Origin: Salsuginibacillus halophilus | GTDB taxonomy: Bacteria; Bacillota; Bacilli; Bacillales; Marinococcaceae | DNA length: 64,000 nt | Assembly (NCBI RefSeq): GCF_003014715.1 | Contig: NZ_PYAV01000001.1 | Location: 124,001 to 188,000 of the forward strand | Direction of reading: 5' to 3' | Part shown: positions 1 to 9,310 of the stretch, one piece after another | Layout: each line of letters begins with the position of its first letter | How positions within the stretch are numbered: the first letter of the stretch is position 1 | Position numbers and translations under genes: made by a program | Notes under the pieces: generated by a model | The model's input: only the letters and a program-made list of their open reading frames with translations | Database searches by the model: none | What the model was told of the DNA's origin: nothing

Positions 1-107
1 TGACGGTGTGAAAAACACACGCATTTGGATGCAGGCAAAGGTGCCGCGCATAGCGGTTTTGTTTGTTCGAAAAATGCGGAGGAAACAACCTTAAGGAGGA
101 TTTATTC

Positions 108-845
108 ATGGCAGTTATTTCAATGAAACAGTTGCTAGAAGCAGGGGTTCACTTCGGTCACCAAACACGCCGCTGGAACCCGAAAATGGGCCGCTACATC
201 TTTACGGAGCGTAACGGCATCTACATCATCGATCTGCAAAAGACGGTGAAGAAAGTAGAAGAAGCGTACAATTACGTGCGCGACATTGCAGGCGAAGGCA
301 AGAAAATCTTGTTCGTCGGCACAAAAAAGCAGGCACAAGATTCTGTACGCGAAGAAGCTGAACGTTGTGGCATGTACTACATTAACCAGCGCTGGCTCGG
401 CGGTACGCTGACCAACTTCCAAACCATCCAAAAGCGGATTGCACGTTTGAAAGATTTGGAGCGTATGCAGGAAGACGGTACATTTGATGTACTACCGAAA
501 AAAGAAGTTATCCTGCTTCAGAAAGAAATGGAACGTCTTGAGAAGTTTCTCGGCGGAATTAAGAACATGAAAGGCCTGCCGGATGCGATCTTTATTATCG
601 ATCCTCGCAAAGAGCGCCTTGCTGTATCTGAAGCGTTGAAGCTTGAGATCCCAACAATCGGCATTGTTGACACGAACTGCGACCCAGACGAGATCGATCA
701 TGTTATCCCTGGTAACGACGATGCGATCCGCGCGGTACGTCTGTTAACTTCAAAAATGGCTGATGCAGTGATCGAAGCAACTTCTGCAAATGCTGAAGAA
801 GACGCTGAAGGCGGCGAAGAAACAGAAGAAACACCAGTTTCCTAA
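108..845 (+). CDS. rpsB: 30S ribosomal protein S2
   Basis: S2 of the small ribosomal subunit, 245 aa, close to the usual bacterial length. The N-terminal family signature [20 protein letters not shown] is intact, as are the [12 protein letters not shown] and [12 protein letters not shown] blocks. The start at 108 follows AAGGAGGA by seven bases; an in-frame upstream extension to position 63 is not needed. The last 25 or so residues are strongly acidic (many Glu, no Lys or Arg), longer and more acidic than in B. subtilis, as often seen in salt-adapted bacteria. The 107 bases upstream hold a small GTGTG/CACAC hairpin at 6-20 and are probably mRNA leader; no promoter is visible because the window starts here. 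It is followed by an intrinsic terminator and tsf, the standard bacterial pairing. Confidence 0.97.
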   Translation: MAVISMKQLLEAGVHFGHQTRRWNPKMGRYIFTERNGIYIIDLQKTVKKVEEAYNYVRDIAGEGKKILFVGTKKQAQDSVREEAERCGMYYINQRWLGGTLTNFQTIQKRIARLKDLERMQEDGTFDVLPKKEVILLQKEMERLEKFLGGIKNMKGLPDAIFIIDPRKERLAVSEALKLEIPTIGIVDTNCDPDEIDHVIPGNDDAIRAVRLLTSKMADAVIEATSANAEEDAEGGEETEETPVS

Positions 846-875
846 TTGCTGGTGCATCTATAGCGCGAACCACAG

Positions 876-912
876 AGGGTGATGAAGGGGCTGACCCTTG
901 ATCACCCTTTTT
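876..912 (+). terminator. Terminator hairpin between rpsB and tsf
   Basis: AGGGTGAT pairs with ATCACCCT, with a nested AAGGG/CCCTT stem, followed by a short run of four T. The T-run is weak, so this may be an attenuator that lets part of the transcripts through to tsf. Confidence 0.7.
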
Positions 913-979
913 CATCGCATGAATATTCATACAACCGCATATTGCGGAAAACTTAAGTTTGTTAAAGGAGGCTGCCATT

Positions 980-1861
980 ATGGCAATTACAGCTAGCATG
1001 GTAAAAGAACTGCGCGAAAAAACAGGTGCAGGAATGATGGATTGCAAAAAAGCATTGAATGAAACTGAAGGTGACATGGAAGCTGCAATGACTTACCTTC
1101 GCGAAAAAGGAATCGCTAAAGCACAGAAGAAAGCGGACCGTATTGCAGCTGAAGGTTTGACAGCTGTTGAAGTTGACGGTGACAAAGCGGCGATTGTTGA
1201 AGTAAACGCTGAAACGGACTTCGTTGCGAAAAACGAAAACTTTAAAGCGCTCGTCTCTGACATTGCAAAGCACGTGCTTGCAAATGAGCCGGCAACAGTA
1301 GAAGATGCTTTCAATCAAAATATGGCAGACGGCACAACGCTTGAAACGTATATTAACGACCAGATTGCAAAGATTGGAGAAAAAATCTCCTTCCGTCGTT
1401 TCGAAGTCTTGAAAAAAGGTGAAAACGCAGCATTTGGTGCATATCTTCATATGGGTGGTAAAATCGGTGTTTTGACACTGCTTGAAGGTACAACAGATGA
1501 AGCGCCTGCAAAAGATATCGCGATGCACGCAGCAGCGATCAGCCCGAAATATGTTGATCGTAATGAAGTACCTGAAGAAGAAGTGAACAACGAGCGTGAA
1601 GCATTGAAAAATGAAGCGCTTAACGAAGGCAAGCCGGAAAATATCGTCGAGAAGATGGTAGAAGGCCGTCTGAAAAAGTACTTTGAACAAGTATGCCTTC
1701 TAGATCAGGAGTTTGTAAAAGACTCCGAGCAGACGGTACGTGAGTTCGCTCAAAGCCAAGGTGCTGAAGTGAAGACGTTCATCCGTTATGAAGTCGGCGA
1801 AGGCATGGAAAAACGGGAAGAAAACTTCGCTGAAGAAGTTATGTCCCAAGTCAATAATTAA
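980..1861 (+). CDS. tsf: Elongation factor Ts
   Basis: Nucleotide exchange factor that releases GDP from EF-Tu in the cytoplasm. 293 aa, equal to the B. subtilis protein. The N-terminal UBA-like signature [16 protein letters not shown] is at residues 11-26, and the TDFV motif that inserts into EF-Tu is at 79-82 ([12 protein letters not shown]). The ATG at 980 is preceded by AAAGGAGG; an upstream in-frame TTG at 959 would add seven residues not found in homologues. It lies 134 bp after rpsB. Confidence 0.97.
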   Translation: MAITASMVKELREKTGAGMMDCKKALNETEGDMEAAMTYLREKGIAKAQKKADRIAAEGLTAVEVDGDKAAIVEVNAETDFVAKNENFKALVSDIAKHVLANEPATVEDAFNQNMADGTTLETYINDQIAKIGEKISFRRFEVLKKGENAAFGAYLHMGGKIGVLTLLEGTTDEAPAKDIAMHAAAISPKYVDRNEVPEEEVNNEREALKNEALNEGKPENIVEKMVEGRLKKYFEQVCLLDQEFVKDSEQTVREFAQSQGAEVKTFIRYEVGEGMEKREENFAEEVMSQVNN

Positions 1862-1868
1862 TAACCGG

Positions 1869-1899
1869 GTAGGGGACACGAAAGTGTTCCCTACTTTCG
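1869..1899 (+). terminator. Hairpin after tsf, probable terminator
   Basis: GTAGGGGACAC and GTGTTCCCTAC form an 11-bp stem with one G-U pair around a GAAA tetraloop, directly after tsf. The T-run is only TTTC, so termination may be partial. A second pair, CGCGAAAA near 1899-1906 and TTTTCGCG at 1966-1973, could form an alternative longer stem in the 236-bp tsf-pyrH gap. Confidence 0.6.
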
Positions 1900-2097
1900 C
1901 GCGAAAAGGCTTTATGCTTAAAACAAAGGCGGTCGGACCGCAGACGCATCAATAGCATACCTGTATTTTCGCGTTGAAGAAAAAAGAGGACAGGTGTGTG
2001 TTCATTGACCTGATCAAAAGCTGGGTTCAGGTAAGTGATGCCCAAATAATAACATATATCGTGAATTTGAATTGGATTTAAAAACGTGGAGGTTCTC

Positions 2098-2820
2098 ATG
2101 ACGAAATATCAACGCGTGGTTTTAAAATTAAGTGGCGAAGCTCTAGCCGGCGAAGCAGGTTACGGCATTGATGCAAATGTACTACAGTCTGTTGCTTCAC
2201 AAATCAAAGAAGTCATTGAGCTTGGCACCGAAGTAGCTGTCGTTGTCGGCGGGGGTAACATTTGGCGCGGCATGGCCGGCAGCTCACAAGGCATGGACCG
2301 GGCAACGGCAGATTATATGGGGATGCTTGCAACTGTCATGAACTCCCTTGCGCTGCAGGACAGCCTTGAGTCAAATGACGTGGAAACACGTGTGCAGACC
2401 TCGATTGAAATGCGCCAGGTTGCAGAGCCTTACATCCGGCGCAAAGCGATTCGTCATTTAGAAAAAAAGCGGGTTGTTTTATTTTCTGCAGGGACAGGCA
2501 ATCCGTATTTTTCAACAGATACAACCGCAGCTCTGCGTGCAGCTGAGATTGAAGCTGACGTTATATTAATGGCGAAAAACAAAGTGGATGGTGTGTATGA
2601 TGCCGATCCTTCTGTCGATGCAAATGCAAAAAAATATGATGAACTGTCGTATTTTGATGTTTTAAAAGACGGTTTAGGTGTCATGGATTCAACGGCTTCA
2701 TCCTTATGTATGGACAATGATATTCCACTTCTTGTATTCTCGTTAATGGAACAAGGCAATATTAAACGCGCAGTCCTAGGTGAAGACTTAGGTACCATTG
2801 TGAGGGGGAATCGGTCATGA
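2098..2820 (+). CDS. pyrH: UMP kinase
   Basis: Phosphorylates UMP to UDP in pyrimidine nucleotide synthesis; hexameric bacterial amino-acid-kinase fold enzyme. 240 aa, the standard size. Motifs: VLKLSGEAL near the N-terminus, [10 protein letters not shown], the UMP-site region [20 protein letters not shown], and [19 protein letters not shown] at 2098 follows GGAGG with a normal spacing; a GTG at 2086 overlaps that ribosome-binding site and is unlikely. The stop overlaps the frr start by four bases (ATGA), so the two are translationally coupled. Confidence 0.97.
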   Translation: MTKYQRVVLKLSGEALAGEAGYGIDANVLQSVASQIKEVIELGTEVAVVVGGGNIWRGMAGSSQGMDRATADYMGMLATVMNSLALQDSLESNDVETRVQTSIEMRQVAEPYIRRKAIRHLEKKRVVLFSAGTGNPYFSTDTTAALRAAEIEADVILMAKNKVDGVYDADPSVDANAKKYDELSYFDVLKDGLGVMDSTASSLCMDNDIPLLVFSLMEQGNIKRAVLGEDLGTIVRGNRS

Positions 2821-3377
2821 CGACAAAAGAAGTAATTCAAAATGCAGATGAGCGAATGGCAAAAGCAGTAGAAGCTGCCAAGCGGGAAATGGCAACGTTG
2901 CGTACGGGACGGGCCAATCCATCCATGCTTGATCGGGTCATGGTCACATATTACGGTATGGAAACACCATTGCAGCAGCTGGCAACGATTAATGTGCCAG
3001 AAGCACGTACGTTAATTATTACACCGTTTGATAAGTCCTCGATTGGTGAAATCGAAAAAGGGATCCAAAAAGCAGACCTCGGCCTATCGCCATCCAACGA
3101 TGGAGATGTGATCCGCATCGCAGTTCCTGCATTAACAGATGAGCGTCGCAAAGAGATGACGAAGCTTTTGAAAAAATATGCAGAAGACGGCCGGGTAGCC
3201 GTACGTAATGTTCGTCGTGACGCAAACGATGAAATTAAAAAGCAGGAAAAGAACAGCGAAGTGACAGAAGACGACTCAAAGCGGTCGCAGGATGAAATCC
3301 AGAAGTTAACTGATAAGCACATCGCTGTGATTGACGAAGCTGCTGAAAATAAAGAGCAAGAAATTATGGAAGTCTGA
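2817..3377 (+). CDS. frr: Ribosome recycling factor
   Basis: Splits post-termination ribosomes together with EF-G. 186 aa, the usual length; typical blocks [30 protein letters not shown] and [16 protein letters not shown] are intact. The start overlaps the pyrH stop (ATGA), with GAGGGGG upstream inside pyrH. A strong terminator follows. Confidence 0.97.
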   Translation: MTTKEVIQNADERMAKAVEAAKREMATLRTGRANPSMLDRVMVTYYGMETPLQQLATINVPEARTLIITPFDKSSIGEIEKGIQKADLGLSPSNDGDVIRIAVPALTDERRKEMTKLLKKYAEDGRVAVRNVRRDANDEIKKQEKNSEVTEDDSKRSQDEIQKLTDKHIAVIDEAAENKEQEIMEV

Positions 3378-3404
3378 TCAATTTCAATGTAAAATGGAAT
3401 TAGT

Positions 3405-3434
3405 AAAAACCCTCTGTTTTTAGGGGGTTTTTTT
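3405..3434 (+). terminator. Rho-independent terminator after frr
   Basis: AAAAACCCTC pairs with the TAGGGGGTTT arm around a short loop and ends in a run of seven T. It separates tsf-pyrH-frr from the lipid and isoprenoid genes. Confidence 0.85.
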
Positions 3435-3492
3435 AGCGGATGTGCCGCGCTTCGGTGTACACCGCAAATTCCTAGTGAGGCTGGTGCCGCGC

Positions 3493-4239
3493 ATGTTGGA
3501 TAAATTTAAAAAACAAGATTATGAAGAGGAAGATGAAATACATACCGTACCGGCGCATATTGCAATCATTATGGATGGCAACGGCCGGTGGGCGAAAAAG
3601 AAAGGACTGCCACGTGTAGCCGGCCACCGGGAAGGCATGAAAGTCATTCACAGCATTGCTTCGCAGGCAAAAGCCCGCGGGGTCGGATATATCACATTAT
3701 ATGCGTTCTCAACCGAGAACTGGAAGCGTCCAAAAAATGAAGTAGATTTCCTCCTCCGTCTTCCGGAACGGTTTTTAAACGCTGAACTGCCGAAGCTGCA
3801 GGAGAAAAATGTGTGTGTGAAGATTATGGGCTCAAGTGAAGATTTGCCTGCACACACACAGCGCGCTGTGGAGCGGGCTGTAGAAGAAACGAAAACAAAT
3901 GATGGTTTAGTGTTAAACTTTGCGTTGAATTACGGAGCGCATTATGAGTTAACTGCTGCTGCCCAAACGCTTGCACAAAGAGTGAAAAACGGCGAGCTTG
4001 AACCAAAAGATATTACTGAAAAAATGCTAGAGGCTGAGCTTATGAGCACGCACGTGCCTGCCCCTGATTTATTAATCCGCACAAGCGGTGAAAAACGGTT
4101 GAGCAATTTCATGCTCTGGCAGGCAGCCTACAGTGAATTTTGGTTTACTGATGTGTTGTGGCCGGACTTTACAGAAGGCCACCTCGATGAAGCAATCCGT
4201 GCTTACAGCAGCCGGAAGCGCCGTTACGGCGGAGTATAG
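3493..4239 (+). CDS. uppS: Undecaprenyl diphosphate synthase (cis-prenyltransferase)
   Basis: Makes the C55 undecaprenyl carrier for peptidoglycan and teichoic acids from FPP and IPP. The catalytic block IAIIMDGNGRWAKKKG lies at residues 23-38 (catalytic Asp at 28) and the C-terminal IPP-site motif LIRTSGEKRLSNFMLWQ is intact. 248 aa from the ATG at 3493; a GTG at 3484 or 3442 would lengthen the N-terminus. The nearest Shine-Dalgarno (AGTGAGG at 3474-3480) is 12 bases from 3493, so the start is not certain. The nonamer GTGCCGCGC occurs twice, 42 bp apart, in the region before the start. The cdsA ATG follows 11 bp after the stop. Confidence 0.94.
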   Translation: MLDKFKKQDYEEEDEIHTVPAHIAIIMDGNGRWAKKKGLPRVAGHREGMKVIHSIASQAKARGVGYITLYAFSTENWKRPKNEVDFLLRLPERFLNAELPKLQEKNVCVKIMGSSEDLPAHTQRAVERAVEETKTNDGLVLNFALNYGAHYELTAAAQTLAQRVKNGELEPKDITEKMLEAELMSTHVPAPDLLIRTSGEKRLSNFMLWQAAYSEFWFTDVLWPDFTEGHLDEAIRAYSSRKRRYGGV

Positions 4240-4249
4240 GAGGCTGAAC

Positions 4250-5041
4250 ATGAAACAGCGAATCATTACAGGCGTCATCGGTGCTGTCGGCTTTATAGCA
4301 GCAGTCATTGCCGGAGGCTCTATCTTTGCCGCACTCGTCACGGCGATGACCATTACCGGCGCGATCGAAATCGCACGCATGTTGAAGCTGCCTGCGTTGT
4401 CAGCAGCGGGTGTGCTCGGTATAGCTGTTAGTTTAATTACATTTTTACCGCCATCTTGGGCAGACGCACTTGGCTTAAGCCTTGAAAGCCGTGTACTTGC
4501 ATTTATCGCAGCTGCCTGGCTTTTGATGCTTGTGCCGGTGGCAACGAAAAACCGCGTCAGTTTTGCTGTCTGCGGTCTCCTCATTTTTGGGGCATTTTAC
4601 GTTGGTGCAGGTTTCCACTTTTTTGTACATGCCCGTGAGAGTGAAGGGGCGTTGTTTTTATTTCTAGCCTTGTTTGCCATTTGGGCGACAGATACCGGTG
4701 CTTACTTTGCTGGTCGCTCATTCGGCCGGCGTAAGCTTTGGCCGGCGATCAGTCCTAAAAAGACAATTGAAGGTTCTCTCGGCGGGATCGTACTCGCTGT
4801 TATTGTTGGTGTGACATTTCAGCTCATGTTTACAGTATTTGAATCTTGGGCCGTTTTGTTTGTCTTTTTGCTTGTCGTCTCAACGGCTGGCCAGCTCGGC
4901 GATTTAGTCGCTTCGGCGATGAAGCGTCAATACGATATTAAAGACTTCGGTCGTATTCTGCCCGGACATGGCGGCATTTTAGACCGGTTTGACAGCTTAT
5001 TATTTGTTATGCCGGTATTGTACGTGCTTCAGTTCTTTTAA
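4250..5041 (+). CDS. cdsA: Phosphatidate cytidylyltransferase
   Basis: Integral membrane enzyme that makes CDP-diacylglycerol from phosphatidate and CTP, feeding PgsA (also encoded in this window, at 42.8 kb). 263 aa with about eight hydrophobic segments. The C-terminal family signature is complete: SAMKRQYDIKDFGRILPGHG followed by GILDRFD. The ATG at 4250 follows TAGGAGG; longer in-frame readings back to 4133 lie inside uppS and are not supported. Confidence 0.96.
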   Translation: MKQRIITGVIGAVGFIAAVIAGGSIFAALVTAMTITGAIEIARMLKLPALSAAGVLGIAVSLITFLPPSWADALGLSLESRVLAFIAAAWLLMLVPVATKNRVSFAVCGLLIFGAFYVGAGFHFFVHARESEGALFLFLALFAIWATDTGAYFAGRSFGRRKLWPAISPKKTIEGSLGGIVLAVIVGVTFQLMFTVFESWAVLFVFLLVVSTAGQLGDLVASAMKRQYDIKDFGRILPGHGGILDRFDSLLFVMPVLYVLQFF

Positions 5042-5088
5042 GTTCACTTGATGATTTGTCAAATTCATGAAAGAAGAGAGGGTTTTTG

Positions 5089-6237
5089 TTGAAGCGTATT
5101 GCACTGCTAGGTTCGACAGGATCGATCGGTACACAAACGCTTGAAGTTGTACGTGCCCATCCGTCGTCCTTTACAATTGAAGCGCTCGCGGCCGGTCAAA
5201 ACGCCGAAAAAATTGCGGCGCAGGTAGCGGAGTTTCAACCAAAAGTTATCAGCGTTGCTGATGACAAAACCCGCGAAAAGCTGAAGCAGCTGCTTGATCA
5301 ACCACCTGAAATTTTCACGGGAGCTGAAGGGTTAACAGCTGTAAGTACAGCGCCTGATGCGGATTTTGTGATGAATGCGGTGATCGGAAGTGTCGGTTTA
5401 GCGCCGACACTTGAGGCGATGAAGTGCGGGAAAACGATCGGGATTGCCAATAAAGAAACGCTCGTTACTGCCGGGCATTTAGTCATGGAAGCTGCTCGGA
5501 CGTACAACGTAGATCTCCTTCCGGTTGACAGCGAACATTCTGCCATTTTTCAATGTTTACAAGGCAGTAGCGCAAGTGATGTAAGCCGCTTAATTTTAAC
5601 GGCTTCCGGCGGAACATTTCGTGATAAAGCCCGCGCTGATTTAGAAGGTGTCACGGTTGAAGATGCATTAAAACACCCAAACTGGTCGATGGGTGCAAAA
5701 ATTACGATTGATTCGGCGACAATGATGAATAAGGGTTTGGAAGTCATTGAAGCGCACTGGTTGTTTGACATTCCTTATGACCAGATTGATGTCGTATTAC
5801 ACCGTGAAAGCATTGTTCACTCCTTTGTCGAATATAAAGATGGCAGTATGATTTGTGAACTTGGGCATCCGGATATGCGGCAGCCGATTCAATATGCACT
5901 GACTTATCCGAAGAGACTTGAATTTGCGGAAAAGAAAAAGTTAAACTTATGGGAAACAGGTGCACTGCACTTTGAAAAAATGGATCAGCATCGATTCCAT
6001 GCGTTAAAGCTTGCGTATGATGCCGGACGTGAAGGTGGATCAATGCCGACCGTTTTAAATGCAGCAAATGAAGCGGCTGTTGCGATGTTTCTCGATGGGC
6101 GCATTTCGTTTTTAGCCATTGAAGAAGCCATTGAAGCTGCATTAAATCGCCATGAGCGTATTACCGCACCGGACCTTGCGACAATTCAAGCAGTTGATGA
6201 AGAAACCCGGGCGTATGTGAATCGACTAATGAAGTGA
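5089..6237 (+). CDS. dxr: 1-deoxy-D-xylulose 5-phosphate reductoisomerase
   Basis: Second step of the non-mevalonate isoprenoid pathway: NADPH-dependent conversion of DXP to MEP. 382 aa. NADPH-binding GSTGSIGTQ near the N-terminus, metal/substrate motif [12 protein letters not shown], and [18 protein letters not shown] are intact. Two adjacent TTG codons at 5086 and 5089 can start it; 5089 leaves six bases after AGAGAGGG and gives the usual MKRIALLG beginning. It is grouped with uppS, which uses the isoprenoid products. Confidence 0.95.
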   Translation: MKRIALLGSTGSIGTQTLEVVRAHPSSFTIEALAAGQNAEKIAAQVAEFQPKVISVADDKTREKLKQLLDQPPEIFTGAEGLTAVSTAPDADFVMNAVIGSVGLAPTLEAMKCGKTIGIANKETLVTAGHLVMEAARTYNVDLLPVDSEHSAIFQCLQGSSASDVSRLILTASGGTFRDKARADLEGVTVEDALKHPNWSMGAKITIDSATMMNKGLEVIEAHWLFDIPYDQIDVVLHRESIVHSFVEYKDGSMICELGHPDMRQPIQYALTYPKRLEFAEKKKLNLWETGALHFEKMDQHRFHALKLAYDAGREGGSMPTVLNAANEAAVAMFLDGRISFLAIEEAIEAALNRHERITAPDLATIQAVDEETRAYVNRLMK

Positions 6238-6250
6238 GGGTGAACGATAC

Positions 6251-7513
6251 GTGCAGACGTTAATAGCGGTCATTTTAATTTTCAGCCTGCTGGTAGCAGT
6301 ACATGAGTGGGGCCATTTGTTCTTTGCAAAACGGGCAGGGATTTTATGCCGGGAGTTTGCGATCGGCTTTGGTCCGAAAATGTTCTCATTCAAACGTAAT
6401 GAAACGGTGTATACTTTTCGGATGCTGCCACTTGGAGGCTTTGTTCGTATGGCCGGTGAAGATCCGGAAACGGTGACGATCAAGCCCGGCTTTGAACTTG
6501 GTTTAATCATGAATAATGCTGGTCTTGTGGAGAAAATGATCGTCAATAACAAAGCGAAACACCCAGAGGCGAAGATCGTCTCGGTAGAACGAATTGACCT
6601 TGAACACCAATTAAAGATTGAAGCTTACACTGAAGAATCGGAACAGCTTGAAACGTTTCAAGTACATGAACAGGCGGTGATTGTTCAAGACGAACAAGAA
6701 ACACAAATTGCCCCGTGGCATCGACAGTTTGGTTCAAAGTCACCAGGGAAAAAGGCAGTTGCCATTTTTGCTGGACCGGCAATGAACTTTGTGCTCGCTT
6801 TTATCTTGTTTGTTATTTTTGCTTTAGTTCAAGGTGTACCGATGAATGATGCGGTCATTGGTGAACCGCTTGATGACAGTCCGGCGGCTGAAGCCGGTTT
6901 GAGCGCAGGAGATGAAGTTGAAGCCGTTGACGGCGTATCAGTATCTACATGGCAGGATATGACCCAGCAAATTCAACAGCATCCGAACGAAGAAATCACG
7001 TTTACAATTGCTGAAAATGGAAGTACTCGGGATGTGGTTGTACATACCGACAGCCGCTTTAACGAAGTTGAAGAAGTTGAGGAAGGCTTTATCGGTGCCG
7101 GGCAGGCGACAGAGCAATCACCGCTGCTTGCCGTACAGTACGGGGCGGAGCAGGTGTATATGGTATCAAGTTTAATATTTGAAGTCCTTGGTATGATTGT
7201 GACCGGCTCGTTTTCCCTAGATTATCTCGCCGGCCCTGTTGGCATTTATGATTACACAGGTGAAGTGGCTGATATGGGAACGTTCGTTTTGATCAGCTGG
7301 GCTGCGATGCTTAGTGTGAACCTTGGTATCGTCAACTTGCTGCCGCTTCCAGCGCTCGACGGCGGTCGCTTAATGTTCATCTTTCTTGAAGCTGTACGCG
7401 GCAAACCGCTTGATCCGCAAAAAGAGGGGATTGTTCATTTTGTCGGGTTTGCATTGTTAATGCTGCTCGTTTTAGCTGTCACATGGAACGATATTAACCG
7501 CTTATTTATGTAG
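6251..7513 (+). CDS. rseP: Site-2 zinc metalloprotease, RseP/RasP family
   Basis: Intramembrane protease that in Bacillus cleaves anti-sigma factors (RsiW) and FtsL and clears signal peptides. 420 aa, matching B. subtilis RasP. The zinc motif HEWGH is at residues 18-22 in the first membrane segment; a PDZ domain lies roughly at 190-275; the third metal ligand motif [11 protein letters not shown] is near 365-375 in a C-terminal membrane segment. The GTG start follows GTGAGGG and lies 13 bp after dxr, so the genes are co-transcribed. Confidence 0.95.
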   Translation: MQTLIAVILIFSLLVAVHEWGHLFFAKRAGILCREFAIGFGPKMFSFKRNETVYTFRMLPLGGFVRMAGEDPETVTIKPGFELGLIMNNAGLVEKMIVNNKAKHPEAKIVSVERIDLEHQLKIEAYTEESEQLETFQVHEQAVIVQDEQETQIAPWHRQFGSKSPGKKAVAIFAGPAMNFVLAFILFVIFALVQGVPMNDAVIGEPLDDSPAAEAGLSAGDEVEAVDGVSVSTWQDMTQQIQQHPNEEITFTIAENGSTRDVVVHTDSRFNEVEEVEEGFIGAGQATEQSPLLAVQYGAEQVYMVSSLIFEVLGMIVTGSFSLDYLAGPVGIYDYTGEVADMGTFVLISWAAMLSVNLGIVNLLPLPALDGGRLMFIFLEAVRGKPLDPQKEGIVHFVGFALLMLLVLAVTWNDINRLFM

Positions 7514-7534
7514 CAATTCAAGGAGTGAGATTTG

Positions 7535-9238
7535 ATGAAGCAGCAATGGTTATTCAGCCCGACCCTGCGCGATGTTCCGGCAGGGGCGGATATCCCGAGC
7601 CACCAGTTGATGCTGCGGGCCGGTTTAATTAAACAAAACGCAGCTGGGATTTATTCTTATCTGCCGCTTGCAAAACGTGTATTAAACGCGATTGAAACGG
7701 TTGTTCGTGAAGAAATGAATCAAGCAAATGGCCAGGAAGTACTAATGCCGGCGGCACAACCGGCTGAACTTTGGCAGGAGTCCGGCCGTTACGAAGATTA
7801 TGGGCCGGAGCTGATCCGCTTAAAAGACCGTCATGAGCGTGACTTTGTGCTCGGTCCGACGCACGAGGAAGTGGTCACTAGTCTTGTGAAAGATGAGTTA
7901 AACTCATATAAAAAACTGCCGGCCTTGTTGTACCAAATCCAGACGAAATACCGCGACGAGCGCCGGCCCCGCTTTGGTGTTATGCGCTCGCGGGAGTTTT
8001 CAATGAAAGACGCGTACTCGTTTGACAAGGACGAAGCGGGCTTAAATGAAAGTTATAACCGGATGTATGAAGCTTATGAAAACATCTTCCGCCGGCTTGG
8101 ACTGGACTTCCGGGCGGTTGAAGCAGATTCTGGTGCAATTGGCGGCACCGATACCCACGAGTTTATGGTACTCTCCGACGTAGGAGAAGATACCATCGCC
8201 TACTCGAATGCTTCTAATTATGCTGCGAATTTAGAAATCGCAGCGATTCCAGATCATTACGAAGCACCAAAAGCTACAGAAGCATTACTTAAAAAGACGG
8301 CTACACCAGGGGTTAAAACGATTGAAGATGTGGCTGAGCACTTTCAAGCACCGCTAGAAAAGTTATTTAAGTCCGTGTTGTTTATCATTGATGAAACGCC
8401 TGTGCTTGCAGTTTGTCTAGGCGGCCATGAAATTAATGACGTAAAGTTGAGCAACTTGTATAACACGGTGCACGTCCGCACGGCGACTGCTGAAGAAACC
8501 CTTAAGCATCTAGGGGTGGAGCCTGGATTTATTGGACCGGTTCATGTAGGTGATCATGTTGAAGTGATTGCAGATTATGCGGTACGCTCTGTGACAGACG
8601 GCATAACCGGTGCAAATGAAGCTGACACCCATTATGAGCATGTTGATCCGCACCGCGATTTCTCCAGCTTCATATATCGTGACATTCGGCTGGTGCAGGC
8701 AGGAGATCCGGCACCGGATGGGCAAGGGACGTATCAATTTGCAAAGGGTATTGAAGTTGGTCATGTTTTCAAGCTCGGTACGAAATACTCTGAAAAGCTC
8801 GGCGCCAACTTCCTTGATGAAAATGGAAAGAGCCAACCGCTTGTTATGGGCTGCTACGGCATCGGCGTAACCCGGTTGCTTGCAGCAATTATCGAGCAGC
8901 ACCATGATGAAAACGGAATTATTTGGCCGAAAAAAGCAGCGCCGTTTGATCTTCATTTAGTCACAATCAATCCGAAAAACGAAGCGCAGTATGATTTAGG
9001 AGAAACACTGTATAAACTACTGCTTGAGGCAGGTTATGATGTGCTTCACGATAACCGGAAAGAACGCCCGGGTGTGAAATTTAACGACAGTGATTTATAT
9101 GGCCTTCCGGTTCGCATCAGCTGCGGAAAAAGATCAGATGAAGGTATTGTAGAAGTTAAGCCCCGAAATGAAGATACAGTTCATGAGATTCATCAAAACG
9201 AGCTGTTAGCTTTTTTAGAAGCGAACTTAAATGGATAA
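7535..9238 (+). CDS. proS: Prolyl-tRNA synthetase (bacterial type, with editing insertion)
   Basis: Charges tRNA-Pro. 567 aa, close to the 564 aa of B. subtilis. Class II motifs are visible: PTHEEVVTSLV and the motif 2 block TKYRDERRPRFGVMRSREF, then GCYGIGVTRLLAAIIEQ for motif 3. The insertion between motifs 2 and 3 (about residues 230-390) is the editing domain that removes mischarged alanine. The ATG at 7535 follows AAGGAGTGAG; a TTG one codon upstream is less well spaced. No T-box leader is present; it reads on from rseP with 21 bp between. Confidence 0.96.
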   Translation: MKQQWLFSPTLRDVPAGADIPSHQLMLRAGLIKQNAAGIYSYLPLAKRVLNAIETVVREEMNQANGQEVLMPAAQPAELWQESGRYEDYGPELIRLKDRHERDFVLGPTHEEVVTSLVKDELNSYKKLPALLYQIQTKYRDERRPRFGVMRSREFSMKDAYSFDKDEAGLNESYNRMYEAYENIFRRLGLDFRAVEADSGAIGGTDTHEFMVLSDVGEDTIAYSNASNYAANLEIAAIPDHYEAPKATEALLKKTATPGVKTIEDVAEHFQAPLEKLFKSVLFIIDETPVLAVCLGGHEINDVKLSNLYNTVHVRTATAEETLKHLGVEPGFIGPVHVGDHVEVIADYAVRSVTDGITGANEADTHYEHVDPHRDFSSFIYRDIRLVQAGDPAPDGQGTYQFAKGIEVGHVFKLGTKYSEKLGANFLDENGKSQPLVMGCYGIGVTRLLAAIIEQHHDENGIIWPKKAAPFDLHLVTINPKNEAQYDLGETLYKLLLEAGYDVLHDNRKERPGVKFNDSDLYGLPVRISCGKRSDEGIVEVKPRNEDTVHEIHQNELLAFLEANLNG

Positions 9239-9244
9239 AACCGG

Positions 9245-9283
9245 AGGGAGAAGAGCCATCGTGATACGCGGTGGCTTTCTCTG
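9245..9283 (+). other. Imperfect hairpin between proS and polC
   Basis: A GGAGAAGAGCCATC arm pairs with GGTGGCTTTCTC with one bulge. There is no T-run after it, so it is at best a weak terminator or mRNA processing site. Confidence 0.35.
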
Positions 9284-9310
9284 TCCGCATGTAAGGGAAG
9301 GGATTCAACG

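Noticed and set aside
962-1690. 242-codon open frame on the - strand
   Set aside because: Fully antisense to tsf, rich in Cys and Phe as a codon-shadow product, no ribosome-binding site.
7514-7534. T-box leader before proS
   Set aside because: Only 21 bp lie between rseP and proS.
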